Source of the DNA: Oscillospiraceae bacterium
GTDB lineage: Bacteria > Bacillota_A > Clostridia > Oscillospirales > Oscillospiraceae
Length of the DNA: 23,297 nt
Direction: 5' to 3'
Assembly (NCBI GenBank): GCA_017549325.1
Contig: JAFYVA010000074.1
Location: 1-23,297 of the forward strand
The stretch's first letter is position 1. Each line of letters starts with the position of its first letter. Shown here piece after piece: positions 7,803 to 14,901 of this stretch. Both the position numbers and the translations under genes were made by a program. Below the pieces are notes generated by a model that searched no databases, was not told where the DNA came from, and was given only the letters and a program-made list of their open reading frames with translations.

Positions 7803-8660
7803 TTATCGGGAGATGTCACGGTGACTCTCTGTCACATCAAATCCGGCGCTGCGCAGAAGCACAGCCAACTCATGGGTGATGGCCACACTGCGATGGTGGC
7901 CTCCGGTACAGCCGATACCCACCACCAGCACAGACTTTCCCTCTGCGCTGTATTGGGGCAGCAGAAACTGCAACATGGTCTCCAACTGACGGAGAAACTC
8001 ATGGGTCTGCACGCTGTTGAAAACATAATCTCGCACCGGCTGCTCAAGGCCTGTCCTGCGCTTCAGCTCCGGAACATAGTAGGGGTTGGGCAGAAAGCGT
8101 ACGTCAAAGACCAGGTCTGCCTCCATAGGCAGGCCGTGCTTGTAGCCGAAGGACATGACATCGACATGGATGCCGCGGCGGTCTCGCTCGCTTCCGAAAA
8201 GGGACAGCAATTCACTGCGGAGCTTACCCACAGAAAGTGCCGAGGTATCCAGAACGATGTCTGCCCTTTGCCGCACCGACTGCAGCATACTGCGCTCCAG
8301 CTCTGCCGCCTCCTGAATACTGCGCTCGCCGTCAGATAGCGGATGGCTGCGGCGCGTCTCCTTATAGCGATTAATAATCGTAGATGTATCGGTATCGAGG
8401 AACAGCATACGGCAGTTGATGTCGTTCGCCTTAATGCGCTCCAGCGTATCGAGCAGCAGATCAAAAGGCTCGCCTGCACGCACATCGTACACCAGTGCCA
8501 CACGCTGATAGTGGTCACGGGACGCGGCACAGAAGTCGGCAAACTTCACCATCATCTCCGCAGGGAGATTATCCACAATGTAAAATCCGATATCCTCCAG
8601 AATAGAGGCTGCGCGGCTCTTTCCGCTGCCGCTCAGACCGGTGATGATCAGAAGCTCCAT
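7803..8660 (-). CDS. rapZ: RNase adapter / nucleotide-binding protein RapZ (YvcJ)
   Basis: 285 residues, the normal length. The N-terminal P-loop is GLSGSGKS (8-15), followed by DIGFYIVDNLP (23-33). A second conserved block reads LFLDTDTSTIINRYKETRRSHPL (86-108). The C-terminal domain has MSFGYKHGLP (169-178), DVRFLPNPYY (186-195) and the hallmark GIGCTGGHHRSV (248-259). In E. coli RapZ binds glucosamine-6-phosphate and guides RNase E to GlmZ. In Firmicutes YvcJ is a nucleotide-binding protein tied to cell-wall precursor metabolism, which fits its position between murB (10 bp upstream) and whiA. The ATG at 8660 is preceded by GGGGGAG. Confidence 0.96.
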   Translation of the reverse strand: MELLIITGLSGSGKSRAASILEDIGFYIVDNLPAEMMVKFADFCAASRDHYQRVALVYDVRAGEPFDLLLDTLERIKANDINCRMLFLDTDTSTIINRYKETRRSHPLSDGERSIQEAAELERSMLQSVRQRADIVLDTSALSVGKLRSELLSLFGSERDRRGIHVDVMSFGYKHGLPMEADLVFDVRFLPNPYYVPELKRRTGLEQPVRDYVFNSVQTHEFLRQLETMLQFLLPQYSAEGKSVLVVGIGCTGGHHRSVAITHELAVLLRSAGFDVTESHRDISR

Positions 8661-8670
8661 AGACTCCCCC

Positions 8671-9588
8671 TTATCTTTCGATGATCCGTACCTCCGGTTC
8701 CAGCATCACACCGGAACGCTCGTAAACACGGCGCTGCACCTCTTCCATGAGGTCCCGGACGTCCTCGCCCGTTGCGCCGCCGCGGTTAATCACAAATCCG
8801 GCGTGCTTTTCCGAAACCTGCGCGCCACCTACAGTCAGACCCTTGCACTCCGCCTCTTCAATGAGACGGCCGGCAAAATGTCCTGCCGGGCGCTTAAAGG
8901 TGCTGCCGGCGCTGGGGAATTCCAGCGGCTGGGATGCTTTGCGGCGCTGCATAAACTCGTCCATCTTGCCGCGAATGGCGCTGCTGTCGCCCTTCTGCAA
9001 ACGGAACGCAGCACGCAGCACGATGGCATCGGGACGGTTGCTTAAAAGGCTATGACGATAGGAGAAGTCCATCTCCTCGCAGGGAATTTTCTGCACGCCC
9101 TCGTCAGGGAACAGGACTTCCACCCATTCGATGACCTGGCGCAGCTCTCCGTCGTAAGCACCGGCATTCATGCACACGCCGCCGCCCACACTGCCGGGGA
9201 TGCCGTGGGCAAACTCAAGGCCGGTGTAGCCATCGCGGCAGGCAGCCAACGCCAGACGAGTCAGTGTCGCACCGGCTCGTGCAATATACAGACCCGGCTC
9301 GGGAGAGGTGATTTCATCCATCTTCTCGGTGCTGATGACCAGTGCATCCAGTCCTGCATCGGGGAACAGCACATTGCTGCCGCGACCCAGCAGCATCGTC
9401 CGAACGCCGCACTCCTCAGCAAAGGACTGCAGCAAAATCATCTGCTCGCCGTTGACGGGAAAGGCCATGCGCTTGGCAGGGCCGCCGATACGGAACGAAC
9501 AGTGGCGGCTGAGGGGTTCCTCCTGCACTACGGTCATATCGGGAAGATAGTCTGCAATTTTCTGATCCAAAAGGGTAAACCTAGACAT
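8671..9588 (-). CDS. murB: UDP-N-acetylenolpyruvoylglucosamine reductase
   Basis: 305 residues, the size of the short Gram-positive MurB type. FAD-binding signatures are GRGSNVLF (68-75) and GIPGSVGGGVCMNAGAYDGE (129-148). The catalytic serine is Ser229 in AGSTFKRP, and the catalytic Glu is Glu299 in PEVRI. MurB reduces UDP-GlcNAc-enolpyruvate to UDP-MurNAc with NADPH and FAD in the cytoplasm, the second committed step of peptidoglycan synthesis. The start ATG at 9588 has AGGAGG 7 nt upstream. It sits 21 bp after the ROK kinase and 10 bp before rapZ in one operon. Confidence 0.97.
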   Translation of the reverse strand: MSRFTLLDQKIADYLPDMTVVQEEPLSRHCSFRIGGPAKRMAFPVNGEQMILLQSFAEECGVRTMLLGRGSNVLFPDAGLDALVISTEKMDEITSPEPGLYIARAGATLTRLALAACRDGYTGLEFAHGIPGSVGGGVCMNAGAYDGELRQVIEWVEVLFPDEGVQKIPCEEMDFSYRHSLLSNRPDAIVLRAAFRLQKGDSSAIRGKMDEFMQRRKASQPLEFPSAGSTFKRPAGHFAGRLIEEAECKGLTVGGAQVSEKHAGFVINRGGATGEDVRDLMEEVQRRVYERSGVMLEPEVRIIER

Positions 9589-9609
9589 AAAGTGCCTCCT
9601 GCACGGTCA

Positions 9610-10575
9610 TTAAATAATGCGTTTTTTGCGACCCAGCAGTGCCGCGCCAATGAGCCCTGCATCGTTGCCCAACTCCGCTTTGACAATATGGGGCAGTTTC
9701 TCCGCTTTGTAGGAGATGGCGCGTCTGGCCACCCGCTCACGCAACGGGAGAATGAGCTGTTCGTCCGCCTCATTGCTGACACCGCCGCCGATGGCAAGGG
9801 TATCGGGCTGGAAAATGTTGATCAAATTGATAACACCAACGGACAGATAGTCTATGTACCGATCGCACACCGCCTGTCCCACCGGGCAGCCCTCACGGGC
9901 AGCGATAAAGGCAGAACGGCCGGAGACTTTTCCCCCGTTCTCGGCGATCACACGGGCCAAGATACTCTCTCTGTTCTGCTCCCACGCCTCTTTTGTCAAA
10001 CGCTTCAAGGCCGTGGCGGAGGCATATCCCTCCCAACAGCCACGGTTTCCGCAGGGGCACTCCTCGCCGTTCATATCCACGGTCATGTGTCCTACCTCAC
10101 CGGCGATACCGTTGGAGCCGTGGTAGATCTTTCCGTTGTGGATAATGCCGCCGCCCACACCGGTACCCAGTGTAACGGTGATAAATCGCTTGCTGCCGCG
10201 TCCGGCACCGGCATAGTACTCGCCAAGGGCAGCACAGTTGGCATCGTTTTCAATATAGAAGGGCGTACGGCTCATCTGGTGATAAAGACGGCGTAGCGGT
10301 ACATTTCGGAAAGGCAGATTGCAGGTACTGAGAATCGAGCCACTGCGGATCTGCACCGTTCCGGGACAGCCCACGCCAACAGAAAACAGCTCCGCCTCAC
10401 CGGTGTTGGTCTCCTTGCACAGATCCAGCACCATGGCATGGAGCGTCTGAGCCAGAGTTGCCGCATCCCGGACGGAGGCGATCTTCATCTTCTGCACGGC
10501 AATCAACCGACCGCCCTCATCCACCATTCCGCCCTTTAAGTTGGTTCCTCCGATATCAATACCGATATATCTCAC
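9610..10575 (-). CDS. ROK family glucokinase
   Basis: 321 residues. Motifs in order: phosphate-binding DIGGTN (7-12), the catalytic aspartate in IENDAN (Asp111), GTGVGGGI (137-144), and the ROK zinc site formed by His163 (GEVGHM) with CPCGNRGC (Cys173, Cys175, Cys180). A second glycine block, AIGGGVS, lies near the C-terminus. The EVGH and CPCGNRGCWE pattern is typical of the GlcK branch that phosphorylates glucose with ATP, but ROK sugar kinases differ subtly in substrate, so N-acetyl sugars cannot be excluded. It lies between hprK and murB; this links carbon-catabolite control with sugar entry and cell-wall synthesis in one transcript. The start follows GGAGG by 7 nt. Confidence 0.88.
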   Translation of the reverse strand: MRYIGIDIGGTNLKGGMVDEGGRLIAVQKMKIASVRDAATLAQTLHAMVLDLCKETNTGEAELFSVGVGCPGTVQIRSGSILSTCNLPFRNVPLRRLYHQMSRTPFYIENDANCAALGEYYAGAGRGSKRFITVTLGTGVGGGIIHNGKIYHGSNGIAGEVGHMTVDMNGEECPCGNRGCWEGYASATALKRLTKEAWEQNRESILARVIAENGGKVSGRSAFIAAREGCPVGQAVCDRYIDYLSVGVINLINIFQPDTLAIGGGVSNEADEQLILPLRERVARRAISYKAEKLPHIVKAELGNDAGLIGAALLGRKKRII

Positions 10576-10590
10576 ACAAATCCTCCGTTG

Positions 10591-11538
10591 TTATCCCATC
10601 TGGCTCAACTCTGTCATCTTAGCATCAAACTGTGTCATAAAGTCGCGGCTGGAGTTCTGCCCGTAGCGCATCTGGCGATTCTTCATGGTGGCGATCTCCA
10701 CGATACCGGCCAGGTTTCGACCGGGACGAACGGGGATCGTCACGATGGGCAGATCCACGCCAAGAAGCGTATACATATCCTCGCCGAGGCCGAGACGGTC
10801 GTAAAACTTGCCGTCCTCCCACTGCTCGAGCTGGATGATGAGGTCGATCTCCTTCTCAAACTGCACAGCACCCATACCAAACAGCTGCTGGATATCGATG
10901 ATACCCACACCGCGGATCTCCACATAGTGGCGAATGATCTCGGGTGCAGTACCGATCAGCATGTTGTTGATGCGACGGATCTCCACAGCATCATCGGCCA
11001 CCAACTGATGGCCGCGCTTGAGCAACTCAATGGCCGTCTCACTCTTACCGACGCCGCTCTCACCCAGCATCAGCACGCCCTGACCGTACACATTCACCAA
11101 CACGCCGTGGCGCGTGATCTGGGGTGCCAGTGCCGTGTTCAGATACTCGATCACATGGCTGGTAGTATCCACCGTGTCCATCTCCGTGCGCAGCAGCGTG
11201 CGGCCATGCTTCTTGGCCATCTCCACCATCTCGTTGAATACCTCGAGATTACGGGAGACGATCATCGCAGGGAACTCGTAACTCATGAGGCGGTTCAACA
11301 CACGGGTGCGCTCTGCCACATCCATGCGTGCCAGATACTGCATCTCACTCTTACCGAGAACCTGCAGGCGCTTGTCGTCAAAATAATCGAAGAATCCCAC
11401 CAACTGCAGCGAGGGACGGAACGCATCACATACAGTAATGACTGCCGTATCGTAGTCACTTCCCTTATGGATGATTTCCATGCGGAATGTCTCTACCAGC
11501 TTCTTCAGGGATGCGGGGGTGCGTTTTACCTTTTCCAT
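10591..11538 (-). CDS. hprK: HPr kinase/phosphorylase
   Basis: 315 residues, the family norm. Walker A is GESGVGKS (159-166). The conserved His144 lies in RHGVLVNVYG, and the HprK signature VEIRGVGIIDI is at 206-216. The C-terminal region has RPGRNLAGIVEIA and the NSSRDF element. HprK phosphorylates and dephosphorylates HPr at Ser46 in response to fructose-1,6-bisphosphate, ATP and phosphate, and so sets CcpA-dependent catabolite repression in Firmicutes. It is the first gene of a long minus-strand operon. AAGGAG lies 9 nt before the ATG and a sigma-A promoter about 40 bp upstream. Confidence 0.97.
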   Translation of the reverse strand: MEKVKRTPASLKKLVETFRMEIIHKGSDYDTAVITVCDAFRPSLQLVGFFDYFDDKRLQVLGKSEMQYLARMDVAERTRVLNRLMSYEFPAMIVSRNLEVFNEMVEMAKKHGRTLLRTEMDTVDTTSHVIEYLNTALAPQITRHGVLVNVYGQGVLMLGESGVGKSETAIELLKRGHQLVADDAVEIRRINNMLIGTAPEIIRHYVEIRGVGIIDIQQLFGMGAVQFEKEIDLIIQLEQWEDGKFYDRLGLGEDMYTLLGVDLPIVTIPVRPGRNLAGIVEIATMKNRQMRYGQNSSRDFMTQFDAKMTELSQMG

Positions 11539-11578
11539 AGTACGATCTCCTTGCCGATACTATAATTATACAGAGTAT

Positions 11579-11607
11579 ATTATACCTCAGCCGCCACTTT
11601 TTCGCAA
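11579..11607 (-). promoter_or_regulatory. Sigma-A promoter of the hprK operon
   Basis: On the minus strand TTGCGA (11602-11607) and TATAAT (11579-11584) are separated by exactly 17 bp, and the hprK ribosome binding site follows. A second TATAAT occurs about 15 bp further downstream and could be an alternative -10. This is the only strong promoter I see ahead of the hprK-to-DUF4364 gene set. Confidence 0.8.
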
Positions 11608-11663
11608 CGAAATTTCCCCATCAAGACTCACAAAAATTTTTTCATTTTTTTGTCAAATAATGC

Positions 11664-11692
11664 TTGCATTTTGGTTCAACTTCTGTTATGAT
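11664..11692 (+). promoter_or_regulatory. Extended -10 sigma-A promoter of rpmB with A/T-rich upstream element
   Basis: TTGCAT (11664-11669), a 17-bp spacer, then TATGAT (11687-11692) preceded by TG one base upstream (an extended -10). The 30 bp before the -35 are A- and T-tracts (11634-11660), a likely UP element. This is the arrangement expected for a ribosomal protein gene. Confidence 0.78.
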
Positions 11693-11748
11693 AGCTTTTG
11701 CTTGCGAATAACCAAGCATGATGTTACGACAGCAAGGAGGTGCAACGG

Positions 11749-11937
11749 ATGGCAAAGTGCGAGTTTTGCAACAAGGGCGTGACTTTTGGTATTAAGGTGT
11801 CTCATTCTCACCGTCGTTCCAATCGTCCCTGGAAGCCCAACGTCAAGCGCGTGAAGGCTCTGGTCAATGGTACGCCTCGCCATGTGTATGTTTGTACCCG
11901 GTGCCTGCGTTCCGGTAAAGTTACCCGCGCTATCTAA
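11749..11937 (+). CDS. rpmB: 50S ribosomal protein L28, zinc-ribbon form
   Basis: 62 residues. The ATG at 11749 has AAGGAGG 8 nt upstream; a GTG nine bases earlier overlaps the Shine-Dalgarno and is unlikely. Both zinc-ribbon pairs are present (CEFC at Cys4/Cys7 and CTRC at Cys49/Cys52), so this is the C+ form that binds zinc, not the zinc-independent paralogue. The core HSHRRSNRPWKPNVKRV is typical of L28. It has its own promoter and terminator, so it is monocistronic. L28 assembles on the large subunit near the E site. Confidence 0.97.
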   Translation: MAKCEFCNKGVTFGIKVSHSHRRSNRPWKPNVKRVKALVNGTPRHVYVCTRCLRSGKVTRAI

Positions 11938-11950
11938 GTGGTCAAACATG

Positions 11951-11978
11951 ATCCCTGCCCTATTGGGCAGGGATTTTT
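11951..11978 (+). terminator. Terminator of rpmB
   Basis: A perfect 10-bp stem (ATCCCTGCCC and its complement) with loop TATT runs into five T. It lies 13 bp after the rpmB stop codon. Confidence 0.92.
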
Positions 11979-11998
11979 GCATTTTATCATCAGATAAC

Positions 11999-12032
11999 AA
12001 AAAAGCAGGAGACAGCAAATGCTGTCTCCTGC
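11999..12032 (-). terminator. Terminator of the flavodoxin-fold oxidoreductase gene
   Basis: A perfect 13-bp inverted repeat (GCAGGAGACAGCA at 12005-12017 with its complement at 12020-12032, 2-nt loop) is followed on the minus strand by six T. It sits 23 bp past the stop of the 12056-13051 gene and back to back with the rpmB terminator. Confidence 0.92.
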
Positions 12033-12055
12033 AGTGCTATATGGCGTGATTTCAA

Positions 12056-13051
12056 TTAGGCGTTGGCCTTGCTGGGAGCGGGAGTGGGCTCGCACACGGC
12101 GGTGTAGTAAGCCTTGCGAGCCTTGAAGGTCTCGTCCTTGCCCAGCTCCATCAGGCGACCCTCGTTCTCGAAGATGTCAGCGCCGTGAGCAGCCTTGCCG
12201 GAGAGGATGTCGTGGCAGTGCCACTCCTGACCGTTGGGACCCAGCTCGGGATCGGCAACCAGCTTCATAGCGCCGTCCTTCACTTCCAGGTGACCCTCCA
12301 GGCCGCACAGCTCGCAAACAGCGTGGTTGGTGCCGGGGAAGATGTAGAAGTTGTTGCCGTGGCAGTGGGGGCAAGCGCCATCGGCACCCTTCCACAGGTC
12401 GAGGTTCTCAGAGCCGGGGATCATGACATTGTTGTCGATGATGTACTGGGCGGCATCTGCCAGGTTGCGGCCGATCTCCTGCACGCGGGCGATCTTGTCG
12501 TCCTGCATGATGATGTCCTTGGACCAAGAGAAGAACTCGTTGTTGATGACCTTCCAACCGGGGGACATAGCGAACATGGCGTGGTCGGTCTCGGTACGGA
12601 CAGCCCAGTCGGAACCGCCGATGCCGATGAAGGAGATAGCCTTCTGACGGAACAGACGGGGATCCAGACCCTCCTTGCCCTGCTCCTTCAGCTTGCCGTC
12701 CAGCATCAGCAGCATGCCGGTGTCATGGCCGGGGCCCATGCGGTCGGTGATGGAATGGAACAGGCCGGTGCCGCCGGACTCGAAGATGGGATCAACGATC
12801 AGAACGCCGTCAGCCTCAACCAGCTTGTTATAGAAAGCAGCGAAATCATCCTTGCGGGTGCAGATCATGCCCTTGCCCATAACCAGACCGCGGGAGCAAG
12901 CCACGCAGCCGGAGCAGTAGTCGATCTTCCAGTCATGCAGATGGATGAACTCGATCTCGGCACCCTTGGCCTTAGCGGCTTCCAGAGCCACGCGGCACAT
13001 GGTATCGTTGTTACCGTTCTTGGTACCCAGAGAAACGCCCAGAATCTTCAT
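12056..13051 (-). CDS. Flavodoxin-fold NAD(P)H-dependent oxidoreductase with Cys cluster and C-terminal zinc ribbon
   Basis: 331 residues. The N-terminal 200 residues form an NADPH-dependent FMN reductase/flavodoxin-like domain (MKILGVSLGTKNGNND..., GVLIVDPIF, FIGIGGSDW). Inside it CSGCVAC (Cys46, Cys49, Cys52) plus Cys64 resembles the cysteine motif of iron-sulfur flavoproteins. A zinc ribbon follows at CPHC (227-230) and CELC (246-249), and then a helical tail. The substrate is unknown. An anaerobic ene-reductase acting on dietary or aromatic compounds, like the flavone reductase FLR of Flavonifractor, is possible but recalled from memory only. Codons are strongly biased to CTG, AAG, AAC, GGC and ACC, unlike neighbours, which implies high expression. 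It has its own terminator and is divergent from a LysR gene. GAGGAGG lies 9 nt before the ATG. Confidence 0.8.
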   Translation of the reverse strand: MKILGVSLGTKNGNNDTMCRVALEAAKAKGAEIEFIHLHDWKIDYCSGCVACSRGLVMGKGMICTRKDDFAAFYNKLVEADGVLIVDPIFESGGTGLFHSITDRMGPGHDTGMLLMLDGKLKEQGKEGLDPRLFRQKAISFIGIGGSDWAVRTETDHAMFAMSPGWKVINNEFFSWSKDIIMQDDKIARVQEIGRNLADAAQYIIDNNVMIPGSENLDLWKGADGACPHCHGNNFYIFPGTNHAVCELCGLEGHLEVKDGAMKLVADPELGPNGQEWHCHDILSGKAAHGADIFENEGRLMELGKDETFKARKAYYTAVCEPTPAPSKANA

Positions 13052-13085
13052 TATTGTTTCCTCCTCAAAATTCTCTCTTGTCTAA

Positions 13086-13106
13086 ATCACCTTCACGCAT
13101 GGTGAT
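13086..13106. repeat. Dyad in the leader of the oxidoreductase gene
   Basis: ATCACC (13086-13091) and GGTGAT (13101-13106) form a perfect 6-bp inverted repeat around 9 bp. It lies just downstream of the predicted transcription start of the minus-strand gene. It could be an operator or a weak RNA hairpin; nothing else supports either. Confidence 0.4.
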
Positions 13107-13117
13107 CCAGTTTGATG

Positions 13118-13123
13118 ATTATA
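13118..13123 (-). promoter_or_regulatory. -10 element of the oxidoreductase gene, no good -35
   Basis: A perfect TATAAT on the minus strand lies 66 bp upstream of the ATG. At the proper distance upstream there is no TTGACA-like hexamer (only CATATA/ATATAA). That is typical of promoters needing an activator such as a LysR protein. Confidence 0.55.
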
Positions 13124-13127
13124 AGAT

Positions 13128-13188
13128 ATATGATTTTTGGTTATATGTAAAATACTTTTTTCGCAACAGATAATTGCATTTTGGTTAT
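13128..13188. promoter_or_regulatory. Pair of phased dyads, candidate LysR-type operator
   Basis: Two 4-N11-4 palindromes are present: ATAT-N11-ATAT at 13128-13146 and ATAA-N11-TTAT at 13170-13188. Both contain the 11-mer TTTTGGTTATA (13135-13145 and 13179-13189). Their centres are 42 bp apart, four helical turns. Relative to the inferred start of the minus-strand gene (about 13111) they sit near -26 and -68, where LysR activation and recognition sites are usually found. Confidence 0.55.
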
Positions 13189-13224
13189 AGTTCAGAAGTT
13201 TTTTGTGCAGTTTGTCAAAGTTAC

Positions 13225-13253
13225 TTGCTTATAATTGGACATCATGCTATAAT
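13225..13253 (+). promoter_or_regulatory. Sigma-A promoter of the LysR gene
   Basis: TTGCTT (13225-13230), a 17-bp spacer and TATAAT (13248-13253). The predicted start near 13260 leaves a leader of only about 14 nt that begins at the AGGA ribosome binding site. Confidence 0.6.
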
Positions 13254-13273
13254 CAAATCAGGATGTGATCTAT

Positions 13274-14152
13274 ATGAATTTAACGCGAATCAAGTATTTC
13301 ACAGAGGTCGCCCGCTGGTGCAGTTTTTCAAAAGCGGCGCAGTCGCTCTATGTCTCCCAGCCCAATCTTTCACGTCAAATCGCCCTGTTGGAGCAGGAAG
13401 TGGGCTTTTCCCTGTTCCAGCGCAACGGAAAGCGCATCTCCCTCACCCGCGCAGGGGAATATCTCTACAACCAGGTGCGGGATATCCCCGACCATATCGA
13501 GCGGGCTGTCGCTCACGCCGAGACCCTCAGCCACCGTGAGGTAGGCAGTCTCTCGATCGGCGTGCTGGAAGGACAGGATGTCAACCTCTTCCTCTCCGAG
13601 CGCATCAATTCCCTGCGTAAAAAGGATCCCAAGGTCCTCATTGAGATGGAGCGCAACTCCTTCCGTAACCTCCGTCACGGTCTTGAACGCGGCACATACG
13701 ATGTTCTCTTTACCATGGAGTTTGAAATGGACGGGCATCCCGATTGGGACAGTGTCACGCTGTTTCGCCATCACGGTGCCATTATCCTCAGCAAGACCCA
13801 TCCTCTGGCCCAGAAAGACGACCTTTCCTTCTCCGATTTCCGCAACGAACCGTTCGTTGCCATCTCCCGTGAGGAATCACAGGGCGGTTACAACCTGCTG
13901 ATGCAGCAGTGCGCCGAATGTGGCTTTGTTCCGAATATTGTGCGCGAACCCACCACTATGGAAAGCCTTTTTCTCTGTGTGGAAATGGGCATGGGCGTTG
14001 CCATGCTGGACCGCAACACTCGCTTAGAACGGAACACGACACTGCGCATCATCGATTTCCCCGAGAGCCGCACCACAGGCCTTGTCGCTGCATGGCGCAA
14101 GGATAATCGTAATCCCCTTGTCCCCACCCTGATCAAAGCACTGACAGAATAA
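13274..14152 (+). CDS. LysR family transcriptional regulator
   Basis: 292 residues from the ATG at 13274, preceded by AGGATGTG; a GTG nine bases upstream is less likely because it lies inside that site. The N-terminal winged helix-turn-helix is canonical (MNLTRIKYFTEVARWCSFSK, then SQPNLSRQIALLEQEVGFSL, RISLTRAGEYL). The periplasmic-binding-protein-like effector domain begins near residue 90 (GSLSIGVLEGQD). It is divergent from the flavodoxin-fold oxidoreductase with 222 bp between the start codons, and the interval holds two phased dyads. By the usual LysR logic it probably activates that gene in response to its substrate. The ligand cannot be read from the sequence. Confidence 0.93.
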   Translation: MNLTRIKYFTEVARWCSFSKAAQSLYVSQPNLSRQIALLEQEVGFSLFQRNGKRISLTRAGEYLYNQVRDIPDHIERAVAHAETLSHREVGSLSIGVLEGQDVNLFLSERINSLRKKDPKVLIEMERNSFRNLRHGLERGTYDVLFTMEFEMDGHPDWDSVTLFRHHGAIILSKTHPLAQKDDLSFSDFRNEPFVAISREESQGGYNLLMQQCAECGFVPNIVREPTTMESLFLCVEMGMGVAMLDRNTRLERNTTLRIIDFPESRTTGLVAAWRKDNRNPLVPTLIKALTE

Positions 14153-14170
14153 CTCCCCGCAAAAGAAAAC

Positions 14171-14200
14171 ACGGGACGACACCGTACGGTGCCGTCCCGT
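14171..14200. terminator. Bidirectional terminator between the LysR gene and the DUF5684-type gene
   Basis: ACGGGACGACACCG and CGGTGCCGTCCCGT form a 14-bp stem with one mismatch and a 2-nt TA loop. T-rich sequence follows on the plus strand (TTTGTTGTT) and on the minus strand (GTTTTCTTTT), so it can serve both converging genes. Confidence 0.82.
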
Positions 14201-14206
14201 TTGTTG

Positions 14207-14716
14207 TTATGCCGTGATCTCTTTCTGGTTCTTGCTGGGATTACCCACATACTCTGCCTTACCGAAGCCCAGAACGAGGCTGACGATGAAGGGGAAGAAG
14301 AACAGCAGGATACCGCAGCCAGCGCCCTTTCCGAAAGACTTGGCAATCTTGAAGCGGACCTTCAGATCCAGCACGATCCACAGAATACCTGCCACGAGGG
14401 CGACGAGCTGCAGGCCAAACTGTTCCGACTCGCTGAACAGCCAGAACAGCACATCCGTCGCGAGCCACATCCAAAAATAACCGATCTTCCACGCGAACTT
14501 GTAGTAAACGAAGTTGCGCACCACAGGAATATAGGCCAAAATACCGCGGTGTCCGGCCTTCTTGAACATCTTGAAATAACCAAGGGAGGAAAGGATATAC
14601 CAAGCCACAATGAAGATGACCACCAGGGCGATCATACCTCCCAGCATACCGGGCGTTACACCTTCAAGAGCCTGCTCCATTTCCTGCATGCTCTGGTTCA
14701 TTTCCGCAGAATTCAT
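14207..14716 (-). CDS. DUF5684-like small polytopic membrane protein
   Basis: 169 residues. The ATG at 14716 was chosen because AGGAGG lies 7 nt upstream; a longer reading from a TTG at 14785 lacks support. Four hydrophobic spans are visible at about 24-46, 78-96, 102-119 and 134-151. A cytoplasmic loop FKKAGHRGILAYIPVVRNF (51-69) lies between spans one and two. This 'K-AG-GW/G-A-IP-N' pattern matches my recollection of DUF5684 proteins, whose role is unknown. The extreme N-terminus (NSAEMNQSMQEMEQALEG) is acidic and Met/Gln rich. It lies downstream of pcrA but 185 bp away with its own leader, so it is probably a separate unit. Confidence 0.72.
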   Translation of the reverse strand: MNSAEMNQSMQEMEQALEGVTPGMLGGMIALVVIFIVAWYILSSLGYFKMFKKAGHRGILAYIPVVRNFVYYKFAWKIGYFWMWLATDVLFWLFSESEQFGLQLVALVAGILWIVLDLKVRFKIAKSFGKGAGCGILLFFFPFIVSLVLGFGKAEYVGNPSKNQKEITA

Positions 14717-14901
14717 AATTGTCCTCCTATCATTTCTCTCTGTTAAAGAATCGTATTCGTCAGAAACGCTTACCGTTCCTTCCAACTACCCTTAATACCC
14801 CTCAACGCCTCCGTTGGTTACACGAGCATTGAAAATTTTTTAAAAAATTTTACGACTCCACCGATGGCAATAGAAACGCAAGGAAAACTGCTGTGCCGTC
14901 A
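14717..14901. other. Leader between pcrA and the DUF5684-like gene
   Basis: There is no gene here and no sigma-A promoter pair that convinces me. It contains a 20-bp perfect A/T palindrome at 14832-14851 and a small perfect hairpin CAACG-GAGG-CGTTG (minus strand, 14804-14817). Further towards the gene is GGAAC-N15-CGAATA, which loosely resembles an extracytoplasmic-function sigma promoter. No clear terminator for pcrA is visible. Confidence 0.4.

Noticed and set aside
14832..14851. A/T palindrome as a pcrA terminator
   Set aside because: The stem has only A-T pairs and no GC core, and the T-run is part of the stem, so it would be a poor terminator.
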